DNA of 7,093 bases from NCBI RefSeq assembly GCF_946479415.1, contig NZ_CAMLFY010000172.1:1-7093 (forward strand), written 5' to 3'. Shown here piece after piece: positions 1 to 6,065 of this stretch (positions within the stretch are counted from its first letter, which is position 1; the number at the start of each line of letters is the position of its first letter). Position numbers and translations under genes: made by a program. Origin of the DNA: an uncultured Shinella sp. GTDB taxonomy: Bacteria; Pseudomonadota; Alphaproteobacteria; Rhizobiales; Rhizobiaceae. The notes below the pieces were generated by a model. The model saw only the letters and a list, made by a program, of their open reading frames with translations, did not search any database and was not told the origin of the DNA.

Positions 1-423
1 GGTCTCGGCATCACCATTCATGCCGGCGAACTGTCGGGCGCTTTCAGCGTGCGCAATGCGCTCGATCATGTCAGGCCCTCGCGCATCAGCCACGGCGTGC
101 GCGCCATCGAGGATGCCGATCTCGTGAAGCGTCTGGCGGACGAGGGCACGGTGCTGGAGGTCTGCCCCGGCTCGAATGTGGCATTGAGTGTTTTCAAGGA
201 TTTCGAGAGCCATCCGCTGCGCGCCCTTCACGCGGCCGGCGTGCGCGTCACGCTCAATTCCGATGACCCGCCGTTCTTCCACACGTCGCTGGCGCGTGAA
301 TACGAGGTCGCCGCGACCGTGATGGGGTTCAGCGATACCGAGATCCTCGGGATGACGCGCACGGCCATCGAAGCGGCTTTCGTCGACGAGCCGACGCGGC
401 AAAGGCTGCTGGCCACGCTGTAA
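1..423 (+). CDS. add: Adenosine deaminase, C-terminal part (5' truncated by window edge)
   Basis: This is the last 140 codons of a metal-dependent purine deaminase of the amidohydrolase (TIM-barrel) superfamily; it is cytosolic and converts (deoxy)adenosine to (deoxy)inosine. The frame is open from base 1, so the GTG at 49 is an internal Val, not a start. In the visible fragment the HAGE motif (H7, E10: metal ligand and general acid/base), the SHG histidine (H31) and the SDDP metal/catalytic aspartates (D88, D89) are all present in family order, and the CPGSN segment (55-59) matches the family CPxSN. About the first 180 residues, including the N-terminal HxH metal ligands, lie outside the window. 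The PPFFHTSL stretch after SDD resembles rhizobial Add; the related adenine deaminases usually carry AYFGG there, so adenosine is the preferred substrate call but adenine is not excluded. The inosine product feeds the PNP encoded on the other strand. Confidence 0.9.
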   Translation, partial: GLGITIHAGELSGAFSVRNALDHVRPSRISHGVRAIEDADLVKRLADEGTVLEVCPGSNVALSVFKDFESHPLRALHAAGVRVTLNSDDPPFFHTSLAREYEVAATVMGFSDTEILGMTRTAIEAAFVDEPTRQRLLATL

Positions 424-429
424 GCGACA

Positions 430-470
430 AGCCGGCTGTGGGGATGTTGCGCCCGGCCGGCTGTCTTCTC
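430..470 (+). terminator. Terminator-like hairpin after add
   Basis: AGCCGGC at 430-436 pairs perfectly with GCCGGCT at 456-462, seven mostly G:C pairs. The 19-nt loop can pair further inside (G438-C454 and neighbours). The 3' side is followed by the pyrimidine-rich but interrupted tract GTCTTCTCTT (463-472) rather than a clean T run. It starts 7 nt after the add stop codon, which favours a 3'-end role. It may only attenuate read-through from add into upp. The strength is an inference from the sequence. Confidence 0.45.
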
Positions 471-518
471 TTGCAGGTCTTAGCCGTTCCGTGGAAAAAG
501 AGGGATTACTGAATTTTC

Positions 519-524
519 GGAAGG
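519..524 (+). promoter_or_regulatory. Ribosome binding site that fixes the upp start
   Basis: GGAAGG lies 6 nt before the ATG at 531. An in-frame TTG at 525 directly abuts this motif, too close for it to serve that codon, so the ATG at 531 is chosen. Confidence 0.75.
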
Positions 525-530
525 TTGGCC

Positions 531-1160
531 ATGGACGGCGTTACAGTCATCAATCACCCGCTCGTGCAGCACAAGCTGACCATCATGCGCAAGGAGGAGA
601 CGTCCACGGGCAGTTTCCGCCGCCTGCTGCGTGAAATCTCCACGCTGCTCTGCTACGAAGTCACGCGCGATCTGGAGCTGACGACCGCGCGCATCAAGAC
701 GCCGCTCGAGGAGATCGACGCGCCTGTTCTCGAAGGCAAGAAGCTGGTCTTCGCCTCGATCCTGCGCGCCGGCAACGGCCTGCTCGAAGGCATGCTGGAA
801 CTGGTGCCGTCTGCCCGCGTCTCCCATATCGGCGTCTACCGCGATCACGAGACGCTGGAGGCGGTCGAATATTTCTTCAAGGCGCCTGACAGCATCGATG
901 AGCGCCTCGTCATCGTCGTCGATCCGATGCTGGCGACCGGCAATTCGGCGATCGCCGCCATCGACACACTGAAGAGCCGCGGCGCGACGAACATCCGCTT
1001 CCTCTGCCTGCTCGCCGCGCCCGAGGGCATCAAGAGTTTCCGCGCGCATCATCCGGACGTGCCGGTCTATACGGCCTCCATCGATCGCCAGCTCAACGAG
1101 AAGGGCTATATCGTGCCCGGCCTCGGCGATGCCGGCGACCGCATGTACGGCACGAAGTGA
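531..1160 (+). CDS. upp: Uracil phosphoribosyltransferase
   Basis: Cytosolic pyrimidine salvage enzyme: uracil + PRPP gives UMP + diphosphate. The 209 residues match the usual UPRT length (208 in E. coli). Visible features are the N-terminal [12 protein letters not shown] segment (9-20), the [12 protein letters not shown] loop (78-89), the PRPP-binding signature [11 protein letters not shown] (129-139, D131 and the TGNS turn), and the C-terminal uracil-recognition stretch [13 protein letters not shown] (192-204). The ATG is chosen because GGAAGG sits 6 nt before it and the protein then begins [10 protein letters not shown] as in rhizobial UPRTs. It follows add on the same strand after 107 nt and is closed by the strong terminator at 1205-1228. 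No convincing sigma70 promoter was found in the gap before it. Uracil from DeoA-type phosphorolysis of deoxyuridine, fed by Cdd, is its likely supply. No residue of the known motifs looks altered. Confidence 0.97.
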   Translation: MDGVTVINHPLVQHKLTIMRKEETSTGSFRRLLREISTLLCYEVTRDLELTTARIKTPLEEIDAPVLEGKKLVFASILRAGNGLLEGMLELVPSARVSHIGVYRDHETLEAVEYFFKAPDSIDERLVIVVDPMLATGNSAIAAIDTLKSRGATNIRFLCLLAAPEGIKSFRAHHPDVPVYTASIDRQLNEKGYIVPGLGDAGDRMYGTK

Positions 1161-1204
1161 GCCGTTAACCGGCTGTTCACCAAGCGAAACGAAGATCGTG
1201 GAGA

Positions 1205-1228
1205 GGGGCGCCATCGAGCGCCCCTTTT
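1205..1228 (+). terminator. Rho-independent terminator after upp
   Basis: GGGGCGC (1205-1211) and GCGCCCC (1218-1224) form a perfect 7-bp G:C stem with a 6-nt loop, followed by TTTT (1225-1228). The stem can extend through A:T and G:T pairs with the upstream GAGA (1201-1204). It lies 44 nt after the upp stop. The opposite strand has no T run after the stem, so it should act only on rightward transcripts. This separates upp from the protease gene. Confidence 0.85.
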
Positions 1229-1256
1229 GCCGTATGTTAGTCGGAAGCGTGTTATT
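1227..1256 (+). promoter_or_regulatory. Possible sigma70-type promoter for the aspartic protease gene
   Basis: TTGCCG (1227-1232) followed after 18 nt by GTTATT (1251-1256) is a loose match to an alphaproteobacterial -35/-10 pair. It lies in the 57 nt between the terminator and the start at 1286. A promoter is expected here because the terminator isolates the gene from upp. The hexamer match is weak, so this is mainly inference from position. Confidence 0.25.
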
Positions 1257-1273
1257 TCGGGACAGATCCTTCC

Positions 1274-1279
1274 GGAGAG
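1274..1279 (+). promoter_or_regulatory. Ribosome binding site that fixes the protease start
   Basis: GGAGAG lies 6 nt before the ATG at 1286. The in-frame TTG at 1280 is directly adjacent to it and is therefore not a usable start. Confidence 0.7.
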
Positions 1280-1285
1280 TTGTCC

Positions 1286-1825
1286 ATGTTCGTTCGCAGC
1301 CTCGTTTTTCTCGTCGGCTCCGTTGTCGTCGCGGCCACCGTCGTGCCCGGCGTTGCGACCCGCTATCTCGATGCAACGAGCAGCAAAACACCTGAGGTGA
1401 CGGTCGAAAAGGCCTCCGTGCCGGCGGGCCAGGATGCCGCGCGCTACACCGGCAATCGCAGCGCGGTCATCACCGCGGATGCCAATGGCCATTTCACCGG
1501 CCTGTTCTCCATCAACGGCCGCAAGGAAGAAGGCCTCGTCGATACGGGCGCCAGCATGATCGCGCTCAATGTCACGACCGCCCAGCGGCTCGGCATCAAC
1601 AAGGCCGATCTCAATTTCCGCTATGCCGTGAACACGGCAAACGGCCGCGCGCGGGCGGCCTATGTCCGGCTCGACAAGGTCGAGATCGGGCCGATCAAGG
1701 TCGAGAATGTCGGCGCCATGGTGATGGACGACAAGGCCCTGTCTGGCACGCTGATCGGCATGAGCTTCCTGAAGGGCCTCGCCTCCTACAAGGTTGAGGA
1801 CGGCCGCCTGCACCTCACGCGCTGA
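1286..1825 (+). CDS. Membrane-anchored retropepsin-like aspartic protease (TIGR02281-type, clan AA)
   Basis: The 179-residue protein starts with an uncharged hydrophobic segment (about residues 5-24), read as a signal anchor or signal peptide that puts the rest in the periplasm. A variable linker (25-60) follows, then a single retropepsin fold. The catalytic motif is GLVDTGAS (84-91, Asp87), preceded by the HFTGLFSINGR strand pair (69-79). The later GTLIGMSFLKGL (154-165) is the second hydrophobic/Gly motif of this family. With one DTGA motif the enzyme should be active as a homodimer, as known for retropepsins. Substrates are unknown; Caulobacter PerP, a periplasmic protease acting on PodJ, is a better-studied protein of similar type, but equivalence is not claimed. 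It stands alone between an upstream terminator and the converging deoA gene, whose 3' end it overlaps by 11 nt. There is no visible link to nucleoside metabolism. Confidence 0.85.
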   Translation: MFVRSLVFLVGSVVVAATVVPGVATRYLDATSSKTPEVTVEKASVPAGQDAARYTGNRSAVITADANGHFTGLFSINGRKEEGLVDTGASMIALNVTTAQRLGINKADLNFRYAVNTANGRARAAYVRLDKVEIGPIKVENVGAMVMDDKALSGTLIGMSFLKGLASYKVEDGRLHLTR

Positions 1826-3128
1826 TGCGCGTCAGGATATCCGGCGACAAGGTGGGGGCCTCCGGCGCAATCGCGTAGAGCGTTGCAAGCCGTTCCGCTG
1901 CCCGTGCCGCATCGTCCGCATTGACGCCATGCACGCGGCCGATCTCGTCGCCCTTTTCCACCTTCGTGCCGAGCGGCAGAAGCCGGTCGAAGCCGACGCG
2001 GTGGTCGATGGCGTCGTCCGGCCGGATGCGCCCACCGCCAAGCGCGATGACGGCAAGGCCGACGCTGCGGGTGTCGCAGGCACTCAGATATCCGGACTGC
2101 GCGGCAATGACCGGACGGATGACCGGTGCCGGCTGGAGATAGGTCTCCGATCTTTCGACGATATCGGCGGGGCCGCCGAGCGCGTGCACCATGCGCCCGA
2201 AAACTTCGGCCGCCGCGCCGCTGGAAAGGGCCTTTGCCGCCCGGATTTCAGCTGCCGGCCTGCTCGGTTCCAGGCCCGACAGAACCAGCATCTCGGTGGC
2301 GAAAGCGAGAACGACGCGTTCCAGCCGTGTGCCGGCCTTCTCGCCTTTCAGGAAGGCGATGCAATTGGCGATCTCGACGGCATTGCCGGCAGCATCGGCG
2401 AGCGGCTGGTTCATATCGGTGATGAGGGCTGAGGTTGTCACCCCCGCACCGTTCGCCACCTCGACCAGCGAGCGGGCGAGCGTTTGCGCCTCGTCCGCAT
2501 CCGTCATGAAGGCGCCGTTGCCGACCTTCACATCCAGCACCAGCGATTGCAGGCCGGCGGCGAGTTTCTTGGAGAGAATGGAGGCGGTGATCAGCGGCAC
2601 GGAATCGACCGTCGCCGTCACGTCGCGGATCGCATAGATGCGCTTGTCGGCAGGGGCGAGCGCGGTGGTCTGGCCGATGATGGCGCAGCCGATATCCTTC
2701 ACCGTGCGCCGGAAAAGTTCGGCCGAGGGCATGATCGTATAGCCGGGGATGGATTCCAGCTTGTCCAGCGTTCCGCCGGTATGGCCAAGGCCACGGCCTG
2801 AAATCATCGGCACGGCAAGGCCGCAGGCCGCGGCGATCGGTGCCAGCATCAGCGAGACATTGTCGCCCACGCCACCGGTCGAGTGTTTGTCGGCGATCGG
2901 CCGGTCGATATCCGACCAGTCGAGCACGTCCCCCGAATCGCGCATGGCAAGCGTCAGCGCCACCGTCTCGTCGCGCGCCATGCCGTTGAACCAGATGGCC
3001 ATGGCGAGCGCTGCCACCTGGCCCTCGGAGACGCTGCCATCCGTCACGCCGGCGATGAAGCGGGCGATCTCCTCACGGGTGAGGGGCTCGCCGCTGCGCT
3101 TGCGGAGGATCGTCTCCTGCGGCAGCAT
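1815..3128 (-). CDS. deoA: Thymidine phosphorylase
   Basis: Cytosolic enzyme that phosphorolyses thymidine (and deoxyuridine) to the free base and 2-deoxyribose-1-phosphate. The 437 residues align along nearly the whole E. coli DeoA (440). Visible are the N-terminal helical domain (1-65), KHSTGGVGD phosphate-binding loop (81-89), the family signature SGRGLGHTGGTLDKLE (110-125), and the base-binding residues R168, S183 and K187 at the same spacing as R171/S186/K190 in E. coli. The C-terminal domain has the CDTRSVGLAVIALGGGR segment (351-367). It is the last gene of the leftward operon, starting 3 nt after the deoC stop. Its ribosome binding site is poor (only a GAG about 10 nt upstream), so coupling to deoC translation is likely. 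No terminator follows; its last 11 nt overlap the end of the convergent protease gene. Confidence 0.97.
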   Translation of the reverse strand: MLPQETILRKRSGEPLTREEIARFIAGVTDGSVSEGQVAALAMAIWFNGMARDETVALTLAMRDSGDVLDWSDIDRPIADKHSTGGVGDNVSLMLAPIAAACGLAVPMISGRGLGHTGGTLDKLESIPGYTIMPSAELFRRTVKDIGCAIIGQTTALAPADKRIYAIRDVTATVDSVPLITASILSKKLAAGLQSLVLDVKVGNGAFMTDADEAQTLARSLVEVANGAGVTTSALITDMNQPLADAAGNAVEIANCIAFLKGEKAGTRLERVVLAFATEMLVLSGLEPSRPAAEIRAAKALSSGAAAEVFGRMVHALGGPADIVERSETYLQPAPVIRPVIAAQSGYLSACDTRSVGLAVIALGGGRIRPDDAIDHRVGFDRLLPLGTKVEKGDEIGRVHGVNADDAARAAERLATLYAIAPEAPTLSPDILTRISA

Positions 3129-3131
3129 TGG

Positions 3132-3893
3132 TCAGTAGCTCGCGGGCGCCGACGGCGCGGCCTGGCCGCCGAGCACCGAGAGGATGTCGCCCAGCAGGCC
3201 CGAGGCGCCGAAGCGGAAGGTGTGCGGCGTCGCCCAGCCCTCACCGAGGATCTTGGCGGCCAGCGCGAGATAGTCGGTGGCATCGCCCACCGTGCGCACC
3301 CCGCCGGCCGGCTTGAAGCCGACGGGCTTGCCGCTGGCCTTGATGGCATTCAGCATGATCTCGGCGGCCGGCAGCGTGGCGTTAACGGAAACCTTGCCGG
3401 TCGAGGTCTTGATGAAGTCGGTGCCAGCGGCAATCGCAAGGTCGGAGGCCTCGCGGATCAGTGCGGGGTCCTTCAACTCGCCGGTCTCCAGAATGGTCTT
3501 GAGACGGACGGGCGGCGTGCAGACAGCCCTTACGGCTTCCACCATCTCCGTCACCGCCGCTTCATCGCCGGTGATGAAATCGCGGTAGGGAATGACGAGG
3601 TCGATCTCGTCCGCGCCATCGGCGATCGCCTGCTTCGTTTCGGCAATCACCGCGGCAACCGCCAGATCGCCGGAGGGGAAGTTGACGACGGTTGCGATCT
3701 TCACCGCATGGCCCTTGCCGAGAATGCCGCGGGCCTGCGCGACGAAGCGCGGCCAGATGCAGATGGCGGCCGTGGTGCCGAAGGGCGTCTGGGCCTGCGC
3801 GCAGAGCTTTTCGATGGCGGCGGCGTCGCAGGTGTCGGTGAGGTCGGTCAGGTCGAGCAGCGAAAGCGCCTTTTGCGCGGTGTCCTTAAGCAT
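3132..3893 (-). CDS. deoC: Deoxyribose-phosphate aldolase
   Basis: Class I (Schiff-base) aldolase that cleaves 2-deoxyribose-5-phosphate to glyceraldehyde-3-phosphate and acetaldehyde, in the cytosol. The 253 residues compare with 259 in E. coli. The Schiff-base lysine is K162 in DFIKTSTGK, the second active-site lysine is K194 in VGFKPAGGVR, and D98 in DEIDLVIPYR matches the E. coli proton-relay Asp102. The C-terminal Tyr (ASY, Y253) that assists catalysis in the E. coli enzyme is also kept. The start is supported by GGAGG (complement of 3902-3906) 8 nt upstream, inside the end of the PNP gene. It overlaps that gene by 8 nt and is followed by deoA after 3 nt. It consumes the deoxyribose phosphate released by the two phosphorylases, after isomerisation by a phosphopentomutase not seen here. 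Confidence 0.97.
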   Translation of the reverse strand: MLKDTAQKALSLLDLTDLTDTCDAAAIEKLCAQAQTPFGTTAAICIWPRFVAQARGILGKGHAVKIATVVNFPSGDLAVAAVIAETKQAIADGADEIDLVIPYRDFITGDEAAVTEMVEAVRAVCTPPVRLKTILETGELKDPALIREASDLAIAAGTDFIKTSTGKVSVNATLPAAEIMLNAIKASGKPVGFKPAGGVRTVGDATDYLALAAKILGEGWATPHTFRFGASGLLGDILSVLGGQAAPSAPASY

Positions 3894-4698
3894 TGTCGTT
3901 GCCTCCGCCCGCGATCATTTCGGCAAGGATGGCGGCGAGCCGCTTTCCGCCGATCGGGGCCATGTCCTTGGTTTCGTGATGGCTGAGTTCGCCGCCCGTC
4001 ATGCCGGCACCGAAATTGGTGATGACCGAGGCCGCCGCGACCTTCAGGCCGAGATGGCGGGCGATCAGCACTTCCGGCACGGTCGACATGCCCACGGCAT
4101 CCGCCCCGAAGACGCGCGCCATGCGGATTTCCGCCGGCGTCTCGAAGCTGGGACCGGAGAACCACATATAGACGCCCGACGACAGCGGGATCTCGAGTTT
4201 CTGGGCAGCCGCTTCCATGCGGGCGGCGAGTTCCGCGTCATAAGCATTGGTCATGCCGACGAAGCGGTCGTCGCTGTCCAGCCCGATCAGCGGATTGGTG
4301 CCGGAAAAATTGATGTGGTCGGAAATGCGCATCACCGAGCCGGGCGGCATGTCCTCACGCAGCGAGCCGGCCGAATTGGTGAGGATCAGCGACGTCACGC
4401 CGAGCCCCTTCAGCACCTCGATCGGCGCGCGCATGGCATTCGCATCGCCGCTCTCATAGTAGTGCACGCGGCCGGACAGCATGATGACGGGCACGGCACC
4501 GAGGTAGCCGATGACAAGCTCTCCGGCATGGCCCGAGACGGAACTGACCGGAAAGCTCGGCAGGTCGGCATAGGGAATGCGCAGCGGGTTCTGCACGGCC
4601 TCCACCAGGGAGCCCAGGCCGGAGCCGAGCACGATGCCGTAGCGCGGCAGCACACCGCCGAGGCGCGAGATCAGGAAATCCGTGGTCTGAACGCTCAT
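3886..4698 (-). CDS. punA: Purine-nucleoside phosphorylase, trimeric PunA/XapA type
   Basis: Cytosolic enzyme: inosine or guanosine (and deoxy forms) + phosphate gives the base + (deoxy)ribose-1-phosphate. The 270 residues fit the NP-I trimeric class, not the shorter hexameric DeoD class. Phosphate-site motifs are LGSGLG (24-29, S26), GHAGEL (56-61, H57), GRVHYYE (76-82, R77, H79), TNSAGSL (107-113) and GMSTVPEV (203-210, S205). The base-site pair is F185-E186 in GPSFET and N228 in ITNFG; Glu plus Asn at these places is the arrangement known for 6-oxopurine specificity (E201/N243 in human PNP). The ATG at 4698 overlaps the cdd stop as ATGA, fixing the start; the open frame continues 78 nt upstream but only within cdd. 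The ribosome binding site is weak (ACGGA, spacing about 9), suggesting coupling to cdd. Some annotators would name it deoD, pnp or xapA; activity on xanthosine cannot be judged. Confidence 0.93.
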   Translation of the reverse strand: MSVQTTDFLISRLGGVLPRYGIVLGSGLGSLVEAVQNPLRIPYADLPSFPVSSVSGHAGELVIGYLGAVPVIMLSGRVHYYESGDANAMRAPIEVLKGLGVTSLILTNSAGSLREDMPPGSVMRISDHINFSGTNPLIGLDSDDRFVGMTNAYDAELAARMEAAAQKLEIPLSSGVYMWFSGPSFETPAEIRMARVFGADAVGMSTVPEVLIARHLGLKVAAASVITNFGAGMTGGELSHHETKDMAPIGGKRLAAILAEMIAGGGNDNA

Positions 4699-5087
4699 CC
4701 GATCACATCCGTCGCGAAGCTGTGGGGCAGAAGCTCGTCCATGGTCATGGTCTTCTTCACGCCGGTCTCGTCGCACAGATAGATCGGCGTCTTTGCCGTT
4801 GCGAATTCCGCGATCTTCTGGCGGCAGCCGCCGCAGGGCGGGCAGAGCGGCAGCTTTTCAGCAATGACCGCCATTTCGACGATCTTCTTGTTGCCGGCCA
4901 TGATCATGTGGCTGATCGCAGTCGGCTCGGCGCACCAGCCCTGCGGGAAGGACAGGTTTTCGATATTGGCGCCGGCATAGATTTTGCCGTCCTCGGCGCG
5001 GATGGCCGCGCCGACGGGGAACTTGGAATAGGGCGCATGCGCGAAGGCCATCGCCGCTCGCGCCGCCTCGAAGAGGTCGTGGGACAT
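4695..5087 (-). CDS. cdd: Cytidine deaminase, homotetrameric short type
   Basis: Zinc enzyme of the cytosol that hydrolyses cytidine/deoxycytidine to uridine/deoxyuridine plus ammonia. The 130 residues match the short tetrameric class (about 130-136; Bacillus type), unlike the longer E. coli dimer. Substrate-side residues lie in YSKFPVGAA (20-28) and GANIENLSFP (39-48). The zinc site is C52-A-E54 plus the PCGGC pair C85 and C88, with E54 as proton shuttle. One position differs from the best-known enzymes: the residue after the catalytic Glu is Pro55 (CAEPTA), where Bacillus subtilis has Arg56 (CAERTA). A good ribosome binding site, AAGGAG (complement of 5097-5102), lies 9 nt upstream inside the permease 3' end. 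It is 3 nt after the permease stop and overlaps the PNP start by 4 nt. Confidence 0.96.
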   Translation of the reverse strand: MSHDLFEAARAAMAFAHAPYSKFPVGAAIRAEDGKIYAGANIENLSFPQGWCAEPTAISHMIMAGNKKIVEMAVIAEKLPLCPPCGGCRQKIAEFATAKTPIYLCDETGVKKTMTMDELLPHSFATDVIG

Positions 5088-5090
5088 CTT

Positions 5091-6062
5091 TTATCGCTCC
5101 TTGACGTAGGGCACGCCGCCGGCCTTCGGCGGAATGGCCTTGCCGATGAAGCCTGCAAGCAGGATCACGGTGAGGATATAGGGCAAGGCCTGCATGAGTT
5201 GTACCGGCACCTTGCCGATCAGCGGGAAGGCAAAGCCCTGGTAGCGGATGGCGAAGGCATCGAGGAAGCCGAAGAGCAGGCAGGCAAACAGGATGTTCTT
5301 CGGCCGCCACTTGGCAAAGATCAGCGCGGCAAGCGCGATATAGCCCTTGCCTGCTGTCATGCCCTTGGTGAAGCCGGCGCCGGCCGAAAGCGAGAGATAG
5401 GCACCGGCAATGCCGCAGAGAATGCCGCAGCAGATGACGCCGCGATAGCGCAGCCAGATCACCGAGATGCCGGCCGTATCGACTGCACCCGGATTTTCGC
5501 CGACGGCGCGAAGGCGCAGGCCGAAGCGCGTGCGGTAGAGGATCCACCAGCTCGCCGGCACCATCAGAAAGGCGAGATAGGTCAGCGGCGAATGGCCCGA
5601 CAGCAGGCCGGAATAGATCTGGCCGAGGATCGGCACGTCGCGCAGGGCATCGGCAAAGGGCAGATGGATCGTGCCGAAGCGACCGTCTTCCGACAGAGCC
5701 GGCGTGCGGCCGCCCTGCTTGAACCAGGCCTCGCCAAGAATGACGGTGGAGCCGGCGACGACGAAGTTGATGGCGACGCCCGAGACGATCTGGCTGCCGC
5801 GCTGGGTGATCGAGGCATAGCCATGCACCAATGAGAGCAGCACGGAGACGACGATGGCGGCGAGCAGGCCCATATAGACCGACTGGGTGATGTAGGCGAC
5901 GCAGCCGGCGGCAAAGGCTGCCCCAAGCATCTTGCCCTCGAGACCGATGTCGAAGACGCCGGCGCGCTCGGTGAAGAGGCCGGCAAGGGCGGCGAGGATC
6001 AGCGGGGTCGAGACGCGGACGGTCGATTGCGCAAGCTCGATGAAGACCTGAAAGAAATCCAT
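5091..6062 (-). CDS. ABC transporter permease, nucleoside/simple-sugar type (second permease, NupQ-like)
   Basis: Inner-membrane subunit of an ABC importer, BPD_transp_2 family (PF02653). The 323 residues hold about eight to nine hydrophobic segments (roughly 16-30, 44-58, 62-80, 93-110, 160-176, 205-227, 240-249, 256-272, 292-309). The motif ERAGVFDIGLEGKM (32-45) is typical of the second permease of BMP-dependent nucleoside importers (B. subtilis NupQ; similar permeases in lactococcal Nup and streptococcal Rns systems). The cytoplasmic loop TRFGLRLRAVGENPGAVDTAGI (178-199) is the likely ATPase coupling helix. AGGGAG (complement of 6071-6076) lies 8 nt before the ATG, within the end of the preceding permease gene; the intergenic gap is 3 nt. 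Cotranscription with cdd, PNP, deoC and deoA supports nucleoside import. Without the binding protein in view, the exact substrate is inferred from context. Confidence 0.9.
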   Translation of the reverse strand: MDFFQVFIELAQSTVRVSTPLILAALAGLFTERAGVFDIGLEGKMLGAAFAAGCVAYITQSVYMGLLAAIVVSVLLSLVHGYASITQRGSQIVSGVAINFVVAGSTVILGEAWFKQGGRTPALSEDGRFGTIHLPFADALRDVPILGQIYSGLLSGHSPLTYLAFLMVPASWWILYRTRFGLRLRAVGENPGAVDTAGISVIWLRYRGVICCGILCGIAGAYLSLSAGAGFTKGMTAGKGYIALAALIFAKWRPKNILFACLLFGFLDAFAIRYQGFAFPLIGKVPVQLMQALPYILTVILLAGFIGKAIPPKAGGVPYVKER

Positions 6063-6065
6063 GGA

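Noticed and set aside
76..81. CRISPR, insertion sequence, tRNA or phage remnants anywhere in the window.
   Set aside because: No repeated units, terminal inverted repeats, transposase motifs or cloverleaf-like sequences were seen. Coding density is near complete with ordinary metabolic genes.
471..509. Possible upp promoter (TTGCAG at 471, GATTAC at 504).
   Set aside because: The spacing (27 nt) is far from 16-19 nt and neither alternative pairing gives a convincing -35/-10 pair.
1160..1174. Small hairpin AGCCG-TTAAC-CGGCT directly after upp.
   Set aside because: Only 5 bp, with no T run. The far stronger terminator at 1205-1228 explains the 3' end.
4699..4776. N-terminal extension of the PNP by 26 residues.
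   Set aside because: It lies wholly within cdd and encodes an Arg/Asp/His-rich stretch unlike PNP. The ATG at 4698 overlapping the cdd stop gives the normal family start.
2883..5834. Several long open frames (over 350 codons) on the + strand opposite deoA, deoC, PNP, cdd and the permease, and a 303-codon frame opposite upp (480-1391, - strand).
   Set aside because: Their translations are low-complexity Arg/Ala/Gly-rich, match no family, and lie antisense to clearly identified genes. Such frames are expected by chance in high-GC DNA.
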